From positions 930,001-994,000 of the forward strand of contig NZ_NEVJ01000002.1 in NCBI RefSeq assembly GCF_002261425.1: DNA of 64,000 nucleotides, in the 5' to 3' direction. This DNA is from Bordetella genomosp. 9 (GTDB lineage Bacteria > Pseudomonadota > Gammaproteobacteria > Burkholderiales > Burkholderiaceae_B). Shown here piece by piece: positions 34,379 to 42,781 of the stretch; the first letter of the stretch is position 1; each line of letters starts with the position of its first letter. The notes under the pieces were generated by a model. That model saw only the letters and a list, made by a program, of their open reading frames with translations. It had not been told where the DNA came from and made no database searches. The position numbers and the translations under genes are program-made.

Positions 34379-35256
34379 GCAGCGTCACCGTGCCCATGCC
34401 GCTGCCGACCATGACGCCCAAGCGTCGGCCGGATACCAGCGTATTGCTGGCGCTGCCGCTGCTGGTGTATTTCCTGATCTTCGTGCTGGCGCCGCAGATC
34501 GTGTTGCTTGCCATGAGCGTTCGCGGCCAGGACGGCGTGTTCACGGCGGCGAACTTCGGACGTGCGCTGTCCGACCCCATGACCTATGGCGTCCTGTTCG
34601 GCACGCTGCGGCTGGGCGTCTATGCCACCCTGGCGACCATCCTGGCGGGCTTTCCTTATGCGCTCGCCATAGTGTCGGTGGGCCCCCGGCTGCGTTCGGC
34701 GATGCTGTTGCTCGTGATCCTGCCGCTCCTCGTCAGCGCGATCGTACGCACTTTCGGTTGGCTGGTGACCCTGGGCAACCAGGGGCCGATCAATGCGCTG
34801 CTGCTGTGGCTGGGGTGGATCGACCATCCGATCCGCATACTCTTTACCGAATCCGCGGTGGTGATCGGCCTGACCCAGATCGAGCTGCCCATGATGGTAT
34901 TGGCGCTCTATACGGTGCTGTCGCGCGTCGATGGCAGCCTGGCGATGGCCTCGCGGTCGCTGGGGGCAGGGTACTGGCGCACGTTCGTGCAGGTGTTGCT
35001 GCCCTTGAGCGTGCCGGGGCTGATAGGCGGGGCCGCGTTGGTGTTCGCGTCCGCCGTGGGGGCTTTCGTGTCGCAGACCATCCTGGGCGGCGGGGGCCTG
35101 CTGTATATGCCGATGTACATCTACCAGCAATCCATCCTGAACCAGGATTGGGGCTTCGCGGCGGCGCTGGCGGTGATCCTGATGATCACGGTAAGCGCCA
35201 TCATCTTCGCCGGCACCGTACTGGCACGGCGGTCCCAGGGGTACATCCATGGCTGA
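34375..35256 (+). CDS. ABC transporter permease, PotB type (locus B)
   Basis: A 293-residue permease with about six hydrophobic segments and the EAA loop MASRSLGAGYWRTFVQVLLPL. The ATG at 34375 overlaps the ATPase stop as ATGA, preferred over an ATG 18 bases earlier. Glycine-rich TILGGGGLLYMP is in a late loop. It forms the channel with the next gene. Confidence 0.88.
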   Translation: MSSVTVPMPLPTMTPKRRPDTSVLLALPLLVYFLIFVLAPQIVLLAMSVRGQDGVFTAANFGRALSDPMTYGVLFGTLRLGVYATLATILAGFPYALAIVSVGPRLRSAMLLLVILPLLVSAIVRTFGWLVTLGNQGPINALLLWLGWIDHPIRILFTESAVVIGLTQIELPMMVLALYTVLSRVDGSLAMASRSLGAGYWRTFVQVLLPLSVPGLIGGAALVFASAVGAFVSQTILGGGGLLYMPMYIYQQSILNQDWGFAAALAVILMITVSAIIFAGTVLARRSQGYIHG

Positions 35257-36082
35257 ATCCACCATCGGCATCCGGATCGGGCGACGCGTGGACGCGGTCA
35301 CCTGGCGCTTCGCGTCCTTCGCGACGCTGGCGCTGGCCGTCCTGCTGCTGCTCGTGCCGACCTTCATCGCGCTGGCGGCTTCGTTCAATGGCGGCGAGTC
35401 GCTGCGTTTTCCGCCGCGTGACGTGTCCTGGCGCTGGTACGAGGCCTTGTGGAACGAGTCGGATGACATCTGGGAGGCGTTCGCCATCAGCTTGCGCGTG
35501 TCCCTGCTGGCCACGTTTGGAGCCGGCGTGATGGCGACGTTGGCCGCCCTGTATCTATCCAGGCAGCGCACGGCCTGGGCGCGCGCGCTGGAAACCTTCT
35601 TCCAGTCGCCGATGATGCTGCCCGGCATCAGCCTGGGCCTGGCCATGCTGGTGTGGCTGCAGACGATAGGGGTGCCGCTGTCGTATTGGAGCCTGGTCAT
35701 CGGCCATATGGCGATCTCCACGCCTTACATCATCCGCACCGCGCTGATCGGCTTCAGCCAGATCGACCCCAGCCTGCTGGAAGCCTCGCGCAGCCTGGGG
35801 GCCAACGGCACGCGGACCTTCGTGCGGATCACCTTGCCGCTGGCCATGCCGGCCGTACTGGCGGGCAGCTTCATCGCGTTCATGTTCTCGTTCGACAACG
35901 TGCCGGTATCGCTGTTCCTGTCCGATGCGCGCAGCGAGGTGCTGCCGATCCGGCTGTGGAACCTGATAGAGAACCTGCTGGACGTGCGTGCGGCGGCGGT
36001 CGCCGGTGTCCTGATCATCTTTACGATTGTTTTCGCGCTCGTCATGGAACGGGTGCTGGGAGTGTCTCGCTATGTCCGCTGA
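35249..36082 (+). CDS. ABC transporter permease, PotC type (locus B)
   Basis: A 277-residue permease with six hydrophobic segments and the EAA loop EASRSLGANGTRTFVRITLPL. It overlaps the previous permease by eight bases and the next hydrolase gene by eleven, so all are one transcript. Confidence 0.88.
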   Translation: MAESTIGIRIGRRVDAVTWRFASFATLALAVLLLLVPTFIALAASFNGGESLRFPPRDVSWRWYEALWNESDDIWEAFAISLRVSLLATFGAGVMATLAALYLSRQRTAWARALETFFQSPMMLPGISLGLAMLVWLQTIGVPLSYWSLVIGHMAISTPYIIRTALIGFSQIDPSLLEASRSLGANGTRTFVRITLPLAMPAVLAGSFIAFMFSFDNVPVSLFLSDARSEVLPIRLWNLIENLLDVRAAAVAGVLIIFTIVFALVMERVLGVSRYVR

Positions 36083-37388
36083 GTCTGTGTCCGTTGATTC
36101 CATGGCTGCCGCGCTGAGCGCGGACCTCGATGCCGAAACCGCCTTGGCCGCGGAGCTGTTCGACACTTTGCGCAGCCGTTCGCGCAGCGCCCTCGGCGTG
36201 ACCCGGGCGTCTTATGGCGAAGGCGAGCAGATGGCGCACGATCTGATGCGTGAACTGGGGCGGCGCCTGGACCTGGAAGAGCGGATCGATGCAGCGGGAA
36301 ACCTGTACCTGACCTTGTCGGGAACGGAGCGCGACCTGCCCGCGATCATGACGGGATCGCATCTGGACTCGGTGCCGGATGGCGGCAACTACGACGGCGC
36401 GGCGGGCGTGGTCGCCGGCATGGCGATGCTGGCCCGCTGGCGCCGGGCAGGGCGCCAGCCCCGGCACGACATCACGGTGATGGGTGTGCGCGCCGAGGAG
36501 CTCTCCTGGTTTCCGGCGCCCTATATCGGCAGCCGTGCGGCGTGGGGCTTGTTGGAGGCCGAGGCCCTGGACCAATGTGTGCGGCCCGACACCGGCCGGA
36601 CGCTGGGCGAGCATATGGCGCAGGCCGGTTTCGAGCCGGAGCGCATCCGCCGGCAGGAGCCGCAGTTGCGTGCCGAGGACATCGAATGCTTTCTGGAGCT
36701 GCACATCGAGCAGGGGCCATTGCTGGTGCAGGAAAACATACCGGTGGGCGTGGTGACGGGGATACGGGGCAATCTGCGCTACAAGCATTGCCATGTGATC
36801 GGCCGCTACGGGCACGCGGGCGCCGAGCCGCGGCGTTCGCGGCAGGACGCGGTGCTGGCGGCCGCCGAATTCCTGAATCGGCTGGAGACGATGTGGATCG
36901 ATTACGAGTCGCGCGGGCTGGATCTGGTCTGCACCGTGGGTCAGTGCCATACGGACACCAAGGTGCATACGATGACCAAGATTCCCGGCGAACTCTGGTT
37001 CAGCATGGACATTCGTAGCCAGGATAACGATCTGCTGATGCGGATCGATCGGACGCTACGCGAGATGGCCGAGGAAATCGGCGCCCGGCGCGGAGTCAGG
37101 ATCGACCTGGGGCCCTACACCAATGCCTTGCCCGGCCCGATCGCGCCGGTGCACCGGGAGCGCCTGGTCCGGCTGGCAAGCGAGCTTGGCATCGCGCATG
37201 TCCAGATGGCCAGCGGCGCCGGCCATGATTCGGCCGTCTTCGGGATTAGCGGCGTGCCCACGGCGATGATCTTTGTACGGAATGAGCATGGCAGCCATAA
37301 TCCCGACGAGGCCATGGAGATCGCCGATTTCGCCCAGGGCCTGAAACTGCTGGTCGCGGCCGTGGAGGATATCGATGCCAGTCACTGA
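36072..37388 (+). CDS. M20-family N-carbamoyl-amino-acid/allantoate-type amidohydrolase
   Basis: A 438-residue Zn-dependent amidase of the AllC/HyuC branch of M20. Metal-binding blocks: TGSHLDSVPDGGNYDGAAGV (His97, Asp108), GVRAEELSWF (Glu142, Glu143), LELHIEQGPLL (His211), and the dimerisation-domain GRYGHAGAEP. These enzymes release ammonia and CO2 from N-carbamoyl or ureido compounds after a cyclic amidase opens a hydantoin or allantoin ring. Its linkage to PuuE-like ring openers and racemase homologues fits that chemistry. The ATG at 36072 is used; an earlier frame start is a shadow of the permease. Confidence 0.85.
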   Translation: MSAESVSVDSMAAALSADLDAETALAAELFDTLRSRSRSALGVTRASYGEGEQMAHDLMRELGRRLDLEERIDAAGNLYLTLSGTERDLPAIMTGSHLDSVPDGGNYDGAAGVVAGMAMLARWRRAGRQPRHDITVMGVRAEELSWFPAPYIGSRAAWGLLEAEALDQCVRPDTGRTLGEHMAQAGFEPERIRRQEPQLRAEDIECFLELHIEQGPLLVQENIPVGVVTGIRGNLRYKHCHVIGRYGHAGAEPRRSRQDAVLAAAEFLNRLETMWIDYESRGLDLVCTVGQCHTDTKVHTMTKIPGELWFSMDIRSQDNDLLMRIDRTLREMAEEIGARRGVRIDLGPYTNALPGPIAPVHRERLVRLASELGIAHVQMASGAGHDSAVFGISGVPTAMIFVRNEHGSHNPDEAMEIADFAQGLKLLVAAVEDIDASH

Positions 37389-38148
37389 GGGAGCCAAGCC
37401 GAGCACCAGCGACGCGGACGAGATCGTCTACAACCTGATCCGCCGCGCCATTTTTTCCGGCTTGCTGCGTCCGGGGTTGAAGCTGCAGGAGCCGCGCATC
37501 GCGCGGGTGCTGAATGTCAGCCGCGAGCGGGTGCGCAAGGCGCTGCAGCGCCTGACCCACGAGAAGTGGCTGGACTCGATTCCCAATCGTGGGACCTTCA
37601 TTCCGGTGCCCACGGTCGAGGAGCTGCATGCGATCTACGACGCGCGCAAGATCCTGGAGCTGGGCGTGACGCGCCAGGTCGCCGAGCGGCGGCGGGTGCT
37701 GGCGGTGCACCGGCTCGCCGAGCACGTTGCTTCCGAACGGGATGCGGCCGAGCGCGATGATCGGGCGCTGGCGTTTCGGCTGTCCGCTGAGTTTCATTTC
37801 CTGCTGGTCGAGCTGACGGGCAATCCCTATCTCGTCGACATGCATCGGGGCTTGATGCAGCGCTCGTCGCTGCATTTTTCCCTGTTCGCGCCCGCGTCAC
37901 TGCACGAATGCACGTCGCACAATTGCGCCGGGCCGCACGAGCATGAGGGCATCATGCAGGCGATCCTCGATGGCAATGGCGCGCGGGCTGAAAAGCTCAT
38001 GACGCATCATTTGAATGAGTTGGAAACGCTGCTGGCGTTGCGCCGGCAGAAGTTCGATTTCCTGGAGATCGACGAGGCGTTCGCGCGCCTGGCGTACCAG
38101 GATGAGGAACGCGAGGCCCAGATGCTGGCTTCGTCCACGATTACCTAA
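37375..38148 (+). CDS. GntR-family regulator, FadR/FCD type (locus B)
   Basis: A 257-residue GntR protein. The winged helix reads KLQEPRIARVLNVSRERVRKALQRLTHEKWL, and the FCD domain includes YDARKILELGVTRQVAE, SAEFHFLLVELTGNP and HEHEGIMQAILDGNG. It shares the unusual SRERxRxxLxRL recognition-helix pattern with the locus A regulator (SRERMRRILLRL), consistent with one shared operator. It overlaps the amidase by 14 bases. Confidence 0.88.
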   Translation: MPVTEGAKPSTSDADEIVYNLIRRAIFSGLLRPGLKLQEPRIARVLNVSRERVRKALQRLTHEKWLDSIPNRGTFIPVPTVEELHAIYDARKILELGVTRQVAERRRVLAVHRLAEHVASERDAAERDDRALAFRLSAEFHFLLVELTGNPYLVDMHRGLMQRSSLHFSLFAPASLHECTSHNCAGPHEHEGIMQAILDGNGARAEKLMTHHLNELETLLALRRQKFDFLEIDEAFARLAYQDEEREAQMLASSTIT

Positions 38149-38156
38149 GGAATATC

Positions 38157-38627
38157 ATGACCCTATCCATCGCTGACCGCCTGCGTGAACTTGGCATTGA
38201 ACTGCCTGGCCTGCCCAAGCCCGGTGGCAGCTATGTCCCATTCCGCCGCCATGGCGACCTGGTGTTCCTGGCGGGGCAGACCAGCTCGCGCGACGGCAAG
38301 GCCGTCTACAGCGGCCCAGTCCAGGCACCGGACGACATCGAGCGAGGCTACGCCGCCGCGCGCCTGTGCGCGATCAACATGCTCGCGGTGTTGCAGCAGG
38401 CCTGCGATGGCGACCTGGACCGCGTGGGCGGGTGCCTGAAGCTCAACGGCTACGTTTTGGCCGTGCCGCCTTTCGAATCCGTGCCGGCCGTGGTCAACGG
38501 TGCGTCCGACCTGCTGGTGGAAATCTTCGGCGATGCCGGGCGGCACGCACGCACGGCAGTGGGCGTGGCGACCTTGCCGCGCAACGTGACGGTGGAAGTG
38601 GAAGGGACGTTCTTCCTGAAGTCCTGA
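38157..38627 (+). CDS. Rid (YjgF/YER057c/UK114) family protein
   Basis: A 156-residue protein with the Rid fold of the longer, DRE-like branch: GDLVFLAGQTSSRDGKAVYSGPV, ARLCAINMLAVLQQA and GRHARTAVGVATLPRNVTVEVEGTFFL. The catalytic Arg of true RidA imine deaminases (in the R-xAVx-LP stretch) appears replaced or shifted, so its activity is uncertain. Rid proteins often accompany ureide and pyrimidine catabolism. It closes the locus B plus-strand operon, nine bases after the GntR gene. Confidence 0.85.
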   Translation: MTLSIADRLRELGIELPGLPKPGGSYVPFRRHGDLVFLAGQTSSRDGKAVYSGPVQAPDDIERGYAAARLCAINMLAVLQQACDGDLDRVGGCLKLNGYVLAVPPFESVPAVVNGASDLLVEIFGDAGRHARTAVGVATLPRNVTVEVEGTFFLKS

Positions 38628-38646
38628 CATCGCGTTCCGCCCGGAA

Positions 38647-38673
38647 TGTCACAAAGCGGGCATGTCATCCGTC
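38647..38673 (+). promoter_or_regulatory. ECF41-type promoter
   Basis: TGTCACA (38647-38653), exactly 16 bases, then CGTC (38670-38673). This equals the published consensus of group ECF41 extracytoplasmic sigma factors, whose targets are mostly carboxymuconolactone decarboxylase, oxidoreductase or epimerase genes. The next gene is an AhpD/carboxymuconolactone decarboxylase-like protein, a strong contextual match. The sigma gene is not in the window. Confidence 0.75.
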
Positions 38674-38681
38674 TAAGAGTG

Positions 38682-38703
38682 GAAGGCCGGAAATTTGGCC
38701 TTC
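38682..38703 (+). other. Perfect 7-bp hairpin in the AhpD-like leader
   Basis: GAAGGCC (38682-38688) pairs with GGCCTTC (38697-38703) around an eight-base loop. It starts about nine bases after the ECF41 -10 element, so it would sit at the very 5' end of the mRNA and could stabilise it. No T-run follows, so it is a poor terminator. Confidence 0.45.
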
Positions 38704-38732
38704 TACGTTAAATCTTGGAAGGATCGAACATT

Positions 38733-39182
38733 ATGAACCGTGCGAATTGGTTTGCCGTCTCCCCAGAGGGTGCAAAGGCAGTCGGCGTCCTGCATCACTA
38801 TGTCGTCAACGACACCAACCTGCCCAGCGCCCTTATCCACCTCGTCTTCCTGCGGGTGTCGCAGATCAACGGGTGTGCGCACTGCATCGACATCCACACC
38901 CGCGACCTGCTCAAGGAAGGGATGTCGGTCGAAAAGATGGTGCTGATTCCCGTCTGGCACGAGGCCGAGCACCTTTTCACCGAACAAGAGCGCGCCGCCC
39001 TGGCCTGGGCCGAGGAAGTCACGCGCGTGAGTGAAACGCACGCGTCCGACGGAGCCTATTCCGCGGCGCTGGCCGTATTCGGCGAAAAGGACCTGGTCGA
39101 CCTGACCCTGGCCATCGCGGCCATGAACGCGATCAACCGGCTGGGCATCAGCTTCCGATTGAAGCCTCGCGCGAAAGGCTGA
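38733..39182 (+). CDS. AhpD-like/carboxymuconolactone decarboxylase-family protein
   Basis: A 149-residue all-helical protein with the peroxidase-type active site INGCAHCIDIHTR (Cys48, Cys51, His55), followed by EQERAALAWAEEVTRV. Members with CxxC and His reduce peroxides using thiol partners. The ATG at 38733 follows GGAAGGA; an upstream in-frame start at 38715 is not used. It lies behind an ECF41-type promoter. Its last 35 bases overlap the convergent LysR gene. Confidence 0.88.
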   Translation: MNRANWFAVSPEGAKAVGVLHHYVVNDTNLPSALIHLVFLRVSQINGCAHCIDIHTRDLLKEGMSVEKMVLIPVWHEAEHLFTEQERAALAWAEEVTRVSETHASDGAYSAALAVFGEKDLVDLTLAIAAMNAINRLGISFRLKPRAKG

Positions 39183-40074
39183 GCGGCTGGGGATTCCGCG
39201 CTTCGTCCAGAATCCAACGGGCAAACGCCTGGATCGGTTCGCCGCTCAGTTCGATCGGCTCGGGGAGGATGAGGCAGAACGTCTTGGAGACGCTCTTCGC
39301 CGCCGGCCAGGGCGCGACCAATCGGCCAGATGCCAGTTCGGTTTCCACATAGAGGCGTGGCACCAGGGCCACGCCCAGGCCGGCCAGGGCTGCCTCGATC
39401 AGCATGGCATGGAGGTCGTAGTGAGCCCCCATGGCTGGATGGGTCAGTGAAATCCCGGTTTGCAGGGCGTAATGCTGCCAGGCATCGGGATTCTGTCGCC
39501 GGTGCAGGCGCGGCAATGCATCCAGCTGGGGGCGTCCCTTGGCCTTCTTGGCAAGCGACGGATGGCAGACCGGAACCAGCACTTCCTGCAGCAGGGGATA
39601 GGTGCGCATCCCCGTCCAGGCCGGATGCTCGAAATGGATGGCGGCTTCGAACCCGCTACCGGCGAGGACGAAGGGATCCATGCGCTCCGAAAGGTGCACG
39701 GTGATGTTCGGATGCTGCTGCTGGAATCGTGACAAGCGCGGGATCAGCCAGCGCATCGCGAACGTCGGGATCGCGGCGATCTCCAGGCTCGCGCCATCGT
39801 TGGGTTGGCCTATCAGGGATTGGCTGTCCCGATCGAGACGGTCGAGCAATTCGCGGACTTGATTGGCATAACGCACGCGATTGGGAAGCAGTCGGACGCG
39901 ATTGCCGACCCGTTCGAACAACGCGACGCCGAGGAAAGCTTCCAACCGGCTGATCTGGCGGCTGATGGCGCCCTCGGTCAGGGACAGCTCCTCCGCCGCG
40001 CGGGCGAAGCTGCCGTGTCGGGCGGCCGCCTCGAATGCGGTCAGTGCCGAGCTGCTGGGAATCTTTCTGCGCAT
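39148..40074 (-). CDS. LysR-family regulator, GcvA-like
   Basis: A 308-residue LysR protein: an N-terminal HTH (ALTAFEAAARHGSFARAAEELSLTEGAISRQISRLEAFLG) and a periplasmic-binding-like effector domain (LEIAAIPTFAMRWLIPRL, GLGVALVPRLYVETELASGRLV). The pattern is that of the GcvA/AmpR group. I chose the ATG at 40074 over one at 40101. It is divergent from the 40234-41630 operon, its likely target. Confidence 0.88.
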   Translation of the reverse strand: MRRKIPSSSALTAFEAAARHGSFARAAEELSLTEGAISRQISRLEAFLGVALFERVGNRVRLLPNRVRYANQVRELLDRLDRDSQSLIGQPNDGASLEIAAIPTFAMRWLIPRLSRFQQQHPNITVHLSERMDPFVLAGSGFEAAIHFEHPAWTGMRTYPLLQEVLVPVCHPSLAKKAKGRPQLDALPRLHRRQNPDAWQHYALQTGISLTHPAMGAHYDLHAMLIEAALAGLGVALVPRLYVETELASGRLVAPWPAAKSVSKTFCLILPEPIELSGEPIQAFARWILDEARNPQPLSLSREASIGS

Positions 40075-40158
40075 GAGCGGTACCTGGTGTACGGCGAGCA
40101 ATAGGACTCACCTTGAGTTTTTATCAATGAAGCATACTGAATAATCGATTTTCACGTC

Positions 40159-40175
40159 GGTATCCAGGTCATACC
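40159..40175. promoter_or_regulatory. Inverted repeat GGTAT-N7-ATACC in LysR divergent promoter
   Basis: GGTAT (40159-40163) and ATACC (40171-40175) are perfect arms in the gap between the LysR gene and the 40234 operon. Size and position suit a LysR-type operator half-site. The gap is AT-rich around 40115-40150. Confidence 0.35.
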
Positions 40176-40233
40176 ATGATGGAATGTCAACAACCAGGAC
40201 CGGACTGCTTGAGCAATCCGATAGCGTGACTCC

Positions 40234-40794
40234 ATGATCTACACCGTCGAATGCAGCTTTTCCCATCCCGGCATCGAAGCGGAGTGGAATGACTTCTACA
40301 GTCTCACGAAGCTGCCCGCGCTCATTTCAGTGAGCGGATTTCATACGTCGCAGCGCTTCAAGGCATTGAGCGCAGGATGTCCCGCCTACCTGGCCTTGCA
40401 CTCGGTCGACGGTCTGGAAGTGCTTGAAAGTGACGAGTATCGCGAAAAGGGCGGCGGCAGCTTCGCACGCTGGCAGCAACACATCACCGATTGGCGCCGC
40501 AATCTCTATGGCGGCCTGGACCGCGCACCGGCCATCGGCGATGGCGACTTCCTGGTCGCGAGCACGGTCGGGGCCGGTCCGCTCATCGAGCTGGGACTTA
40601 CCCCGGACCAGATGCGGGCCGTGGCCCTGGACAGGCTCCCTGAGATCCGGTGGCTGGCACGGCTGGATCGTGCAATACGACCGGGTGTGGACGCGCTTCC
40701 GCAGGGCGTGGATCTGTATGTGCCGATCACCACTCAATTGACGAGTGGTACAGGTGCGTACGGGACGAATCGCCGGTCTGGAGCATCGCAATGA
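40234..40794 (+). CDS. Conserved protein of unknown function, possible ferredoxin-like fold
   Basis: A 186-residue protein that I do not recognise. It opens MIYTVECSFSHPGIEAEWNDFYSLTKLPALISVSGF..RF, which resembles small dimeric alpha/beta-barrel proteins acting on aromatic or polyketide-like ligands, repeated loosely at 107-165 (DFLVASTVGAGPLIELGL). There are no membrane segments or signal. Its stop overlaps the start of the metallo-beta-lactamase gene as ATGA, so the products likely act together. A role in detoxifying or hydrolysing the LysR ligand is possible. Confidence 0.6.
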   Translation: MIYTVECSFSHPGIEAEWNDFYSLTKLPALISVSGFHTSQRFKALSAGCPAYLALHSVDGLEVLESDEYREKGGGSFARWQQHITDWRRNLYGGLDRAPAIGDGDFLVASTVGAGPLIELGLTPDQMRAVALDRLPEIRWLARLDRAIRPGVDALPQGVDLYVPITTQLTSGTGAYGTNRRSGASQ

Positions 40795-41630
40795 CGACCA
40801 TGGCATTTCCCGTCCAGCAGATCGGCGAGTTTTCGATCACGGCAATCAGTGACGGATACCTGTCCGCCAGTCTGGCGTTGCTGTCCAGCATCGATCCGAT
40901 GGATGCCTCCCGTTTGCAGCAAGAGGCGGGCGTCAGCGACCCATCCTCGATTCATATCAACTGCTACCTCGTGCGCGGAAGGGGCCGTACGGTGCTGGTC
41001 GATGCGGGCGCCGGCGGATACAAGCAATGGGGTGGGAAGCTGATCGCGAATCTGGAATTGGCGGGCGTGCGGCCATCGGACATAGACACGATTCTTTTGA
41101 CGCACGCGCATCCGGATCATGTCGGTGGGCTGATCGATACGGCGGGACAGCCGATGTTTCCCCATGCCGGACTGGTCGTCCATCAGCGCGAACTTTCCTT
41201 CTGGGAAGATGACGCGCATCTCAGCCGGGCGAGCGAGCGGGCGCGCGGCAACTTCCTGTTGGCGCGCCGGGTGTTTGAGATCTATCGAGAGAGGATCCGC
41301 ACGTTCGAGCAAGGCGGCCTGCTGCCCGGCATCAACGCGATGCCGCTTCCGGGCCATACCGCTGGCCATACCGGCTTCCACATCGAATCAGAAGGCCGCA
41401 GCGCCTTGATCTGGGGCGATATCGTGCATTTCCCTCATGTCCAGGTCGCCCGTCCCGACGTATCGATCGCCTTCGATCAAGATGCGCTTCTTTCCGCGTC
41501 CACGCGATCCAGGTTGTTGGACGTCGTGAGTTCGGAAAAGCTGCTGGTGGCCGGCATGCACCTTGGCGAGCTCGGGTTTGCACGTATCAGCAGAGATGGC
41601 CAGCGCTACGGAATTTCCTATGAGGGGTGA
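40791..41630 (+). CDS. Metallo-beta-lactamase-fold hydrolase
   Basis: A 279-residue MBL-fold protein. Zinc ligands: THAHPDHVGG (about residues 101-110), a His in PLPGHTAGHTGFH, Asp in IWGDIVHFP, and a late His in AGMHLGELGF. This arrangement matches lactonase/methyl-parathion-hydrolase-type enzymes. The ATG at 40791 overlaps the previous stop; an upstream frame extension is not used. The substrate is unknown. Confidence 0.85.
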   Translation: MTTMAFPVQQIGEFSITAISDGYLSASLALLSSIDPMDASRLQQEAGVSDPSSIHINCYLVRGRGRTVLVDAGAGGYKQWGGKLIANLELAGVRPSDIDTILLTHAHPDHVGGLIDTAGQPMFPHAGLVVHQRELSFWEDDAHLSRASERARGNFLLARRVFEIYRERIRTFEQGGLLPGINAMPLPGHTAGHTGFHIESEGRSALIWGDIVHFPHVQVARPDVSIAFDQDALLSASTRSRLLDVVSSEKLLVAGMHLGELGFARISRDGQRYGISYEG

Positions 41631-41674
41631 GACTGATGGGGCAGGCATGTCCAGCCGACACTGACGCACACGCT

Positions 41675-41717
41675 GTGCCGCAGTAGCGGAACAAGTCCCG
41701 CATCTACCGTTACAGAG
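41675..41717 (+). promoter_or_regulatory. Conserved leader block, copy 1
   Basis: GTGCCGCAGTAGCGGAAC (41675-41692, imperfect palindrome) is followed at 41702-41717 by ATCTACCGTTACAGAG. The same pair at almost the same spacing precedes the related gene at 50021. It could be an operator plus core promoter (GGAACA-N16-TTACAG) or a structured leader. Confidence 0.5.
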
Positions 41718-41782
41718 CCGCCCGAGCCGGTGAGCATGTCTCGCCGGCCGAAGCGGCCAACACCCAAAATAGCGGAGATCAG

Positions 41783-42781
41783 ATGCGTATTTCGCGTGGA
41801 AAAGAGGTTCTAACCGCCGTGCTATGCGCGGCCGCGCCTGCGACCGTGATGGCGGGCGATGGGGACGTAAACCAGATTTATCCTGATCGGCCGGTGACAC
41901 TGGTCGTCGGATACTCGCCTGGTGGTACGACGGATACCCTTGTCCGTCTGGTCGCGGAGTATCTGGAGAAAGAGCTGGGGCAAAGAATGATCGTCGACTA
42001 CAAGCCCGGCGCGGCGGGGAATATCGGAGCGCAATCCGTGGCGCGTGCCGCCCCTGATGGGTACACGCTTTTCCTGAGTGCCCGGCCGAATACGATTCAC
42101 AAACAGATGCACGCAACCCTCGCATACGACTTTGCCAACGATCTGGTGCCGGTCGGACTCGTGGCGACCGCGCCATATGTGATGGTGGTGGGCGCGGACG
42201 CTCCTATCGCTACCGTGAACGATCTTGTGCAACTGGCCAGGGCCTATCCGGGAGCATTGACCTGCGCATCGAGCGGGGTAGGGTCGACCCCGCACCTGCT
42301 CTGCGAAATGCTGCAACTGGAAGCCGACATCGCGATGCTGCATGTTCCCTATAAAGGCGCCGCGCACGCCCTGACGGACGTTGCGGGCGGCAGGGTGGAT
42401 ATGCAGATAACCAATGTGTCGGCGGCTTTGGCGCAAATCCAGGCGGGGAAACTCAAACCGCTCGCCGTTCTATCCAGCAACCCGGTAAACACGCTGCCCC
42501 ATGTGCCGACCATTGCGGAGGCGGGTTTTCCAAGGTTGGTCACCGATGCGTGGTTCGGGCTGGTGGCGCCCGCGGGAACGCCGGCGTTTGCCATCGAGAA
42601 GCTGAACCAGTCGATCAATGTGGCGATGATGAATCCCCGTTTGCGCGAAGCGATGGATCAACTGTCGTACGCGTTGCCGCCGCAGTCTAATACGCCGACG
42701 GTGTTCAAGGACTTGATTGCCGAAGAAACCCGGCAATGGACTTCGGTCCTGAACACCCGGAATATCAGGCCTTTGCACTGA
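41783..42781 (+). CDS. TctC/Bug-family periplasmic binding protein, paralogue 1
   Basis: A 332-residue protein with a signal peptide (about 24 residues, ending VMA), then YPDRPVTLVVGYSPGGTTDTL, VDYKPGAAGNIGAQSVARAAPDGYTLF and WFGLVAPAGTP. It is highly similar through its whole length to the protein at 50021-51022 (same blocks ASSGxGSTPHLLCE and LNQSINVAMM), so they arose by duplication. It follows the MBL gene by about 150 bases and has its own leader block. Confidence 0.9.
   Translation: MRISRGKEVLTAVLCAAAPATVMAGDGDVNQIYPDRPVTLVVGYSPGGTTDTLVRLVAEYLEKELGQRMIVDYKPGAAGNIGAQSVARAAPDGYTLFLSARPNTIHKQMHATLAYDFANDLVPVGLVATAPYVMVVGADAPIATVNDLVQLARAYPGALTCASSGVGSTPHLLCEMLQLEADIAMLHVPYKGAAHALTDVAGGRVDMQITNVSAALAQIQAGKLKPLAVLSSNPVNTLPHVPTIAEAGFPRLVTDAWFGLVAPAGTPAFAIEKLNQSINVAMMNPRLREAMDQLSYALPPQSNTPTVFKDLIAEETRQWTSVLNTRNIRPLH

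Noticed and set aside
38682..38703. Terminator of the Rid gene
   Set aside because: It lies downstream of the ECF41-type promoter and has no T-run, so it would more likely be part of the AhpD-like leader.
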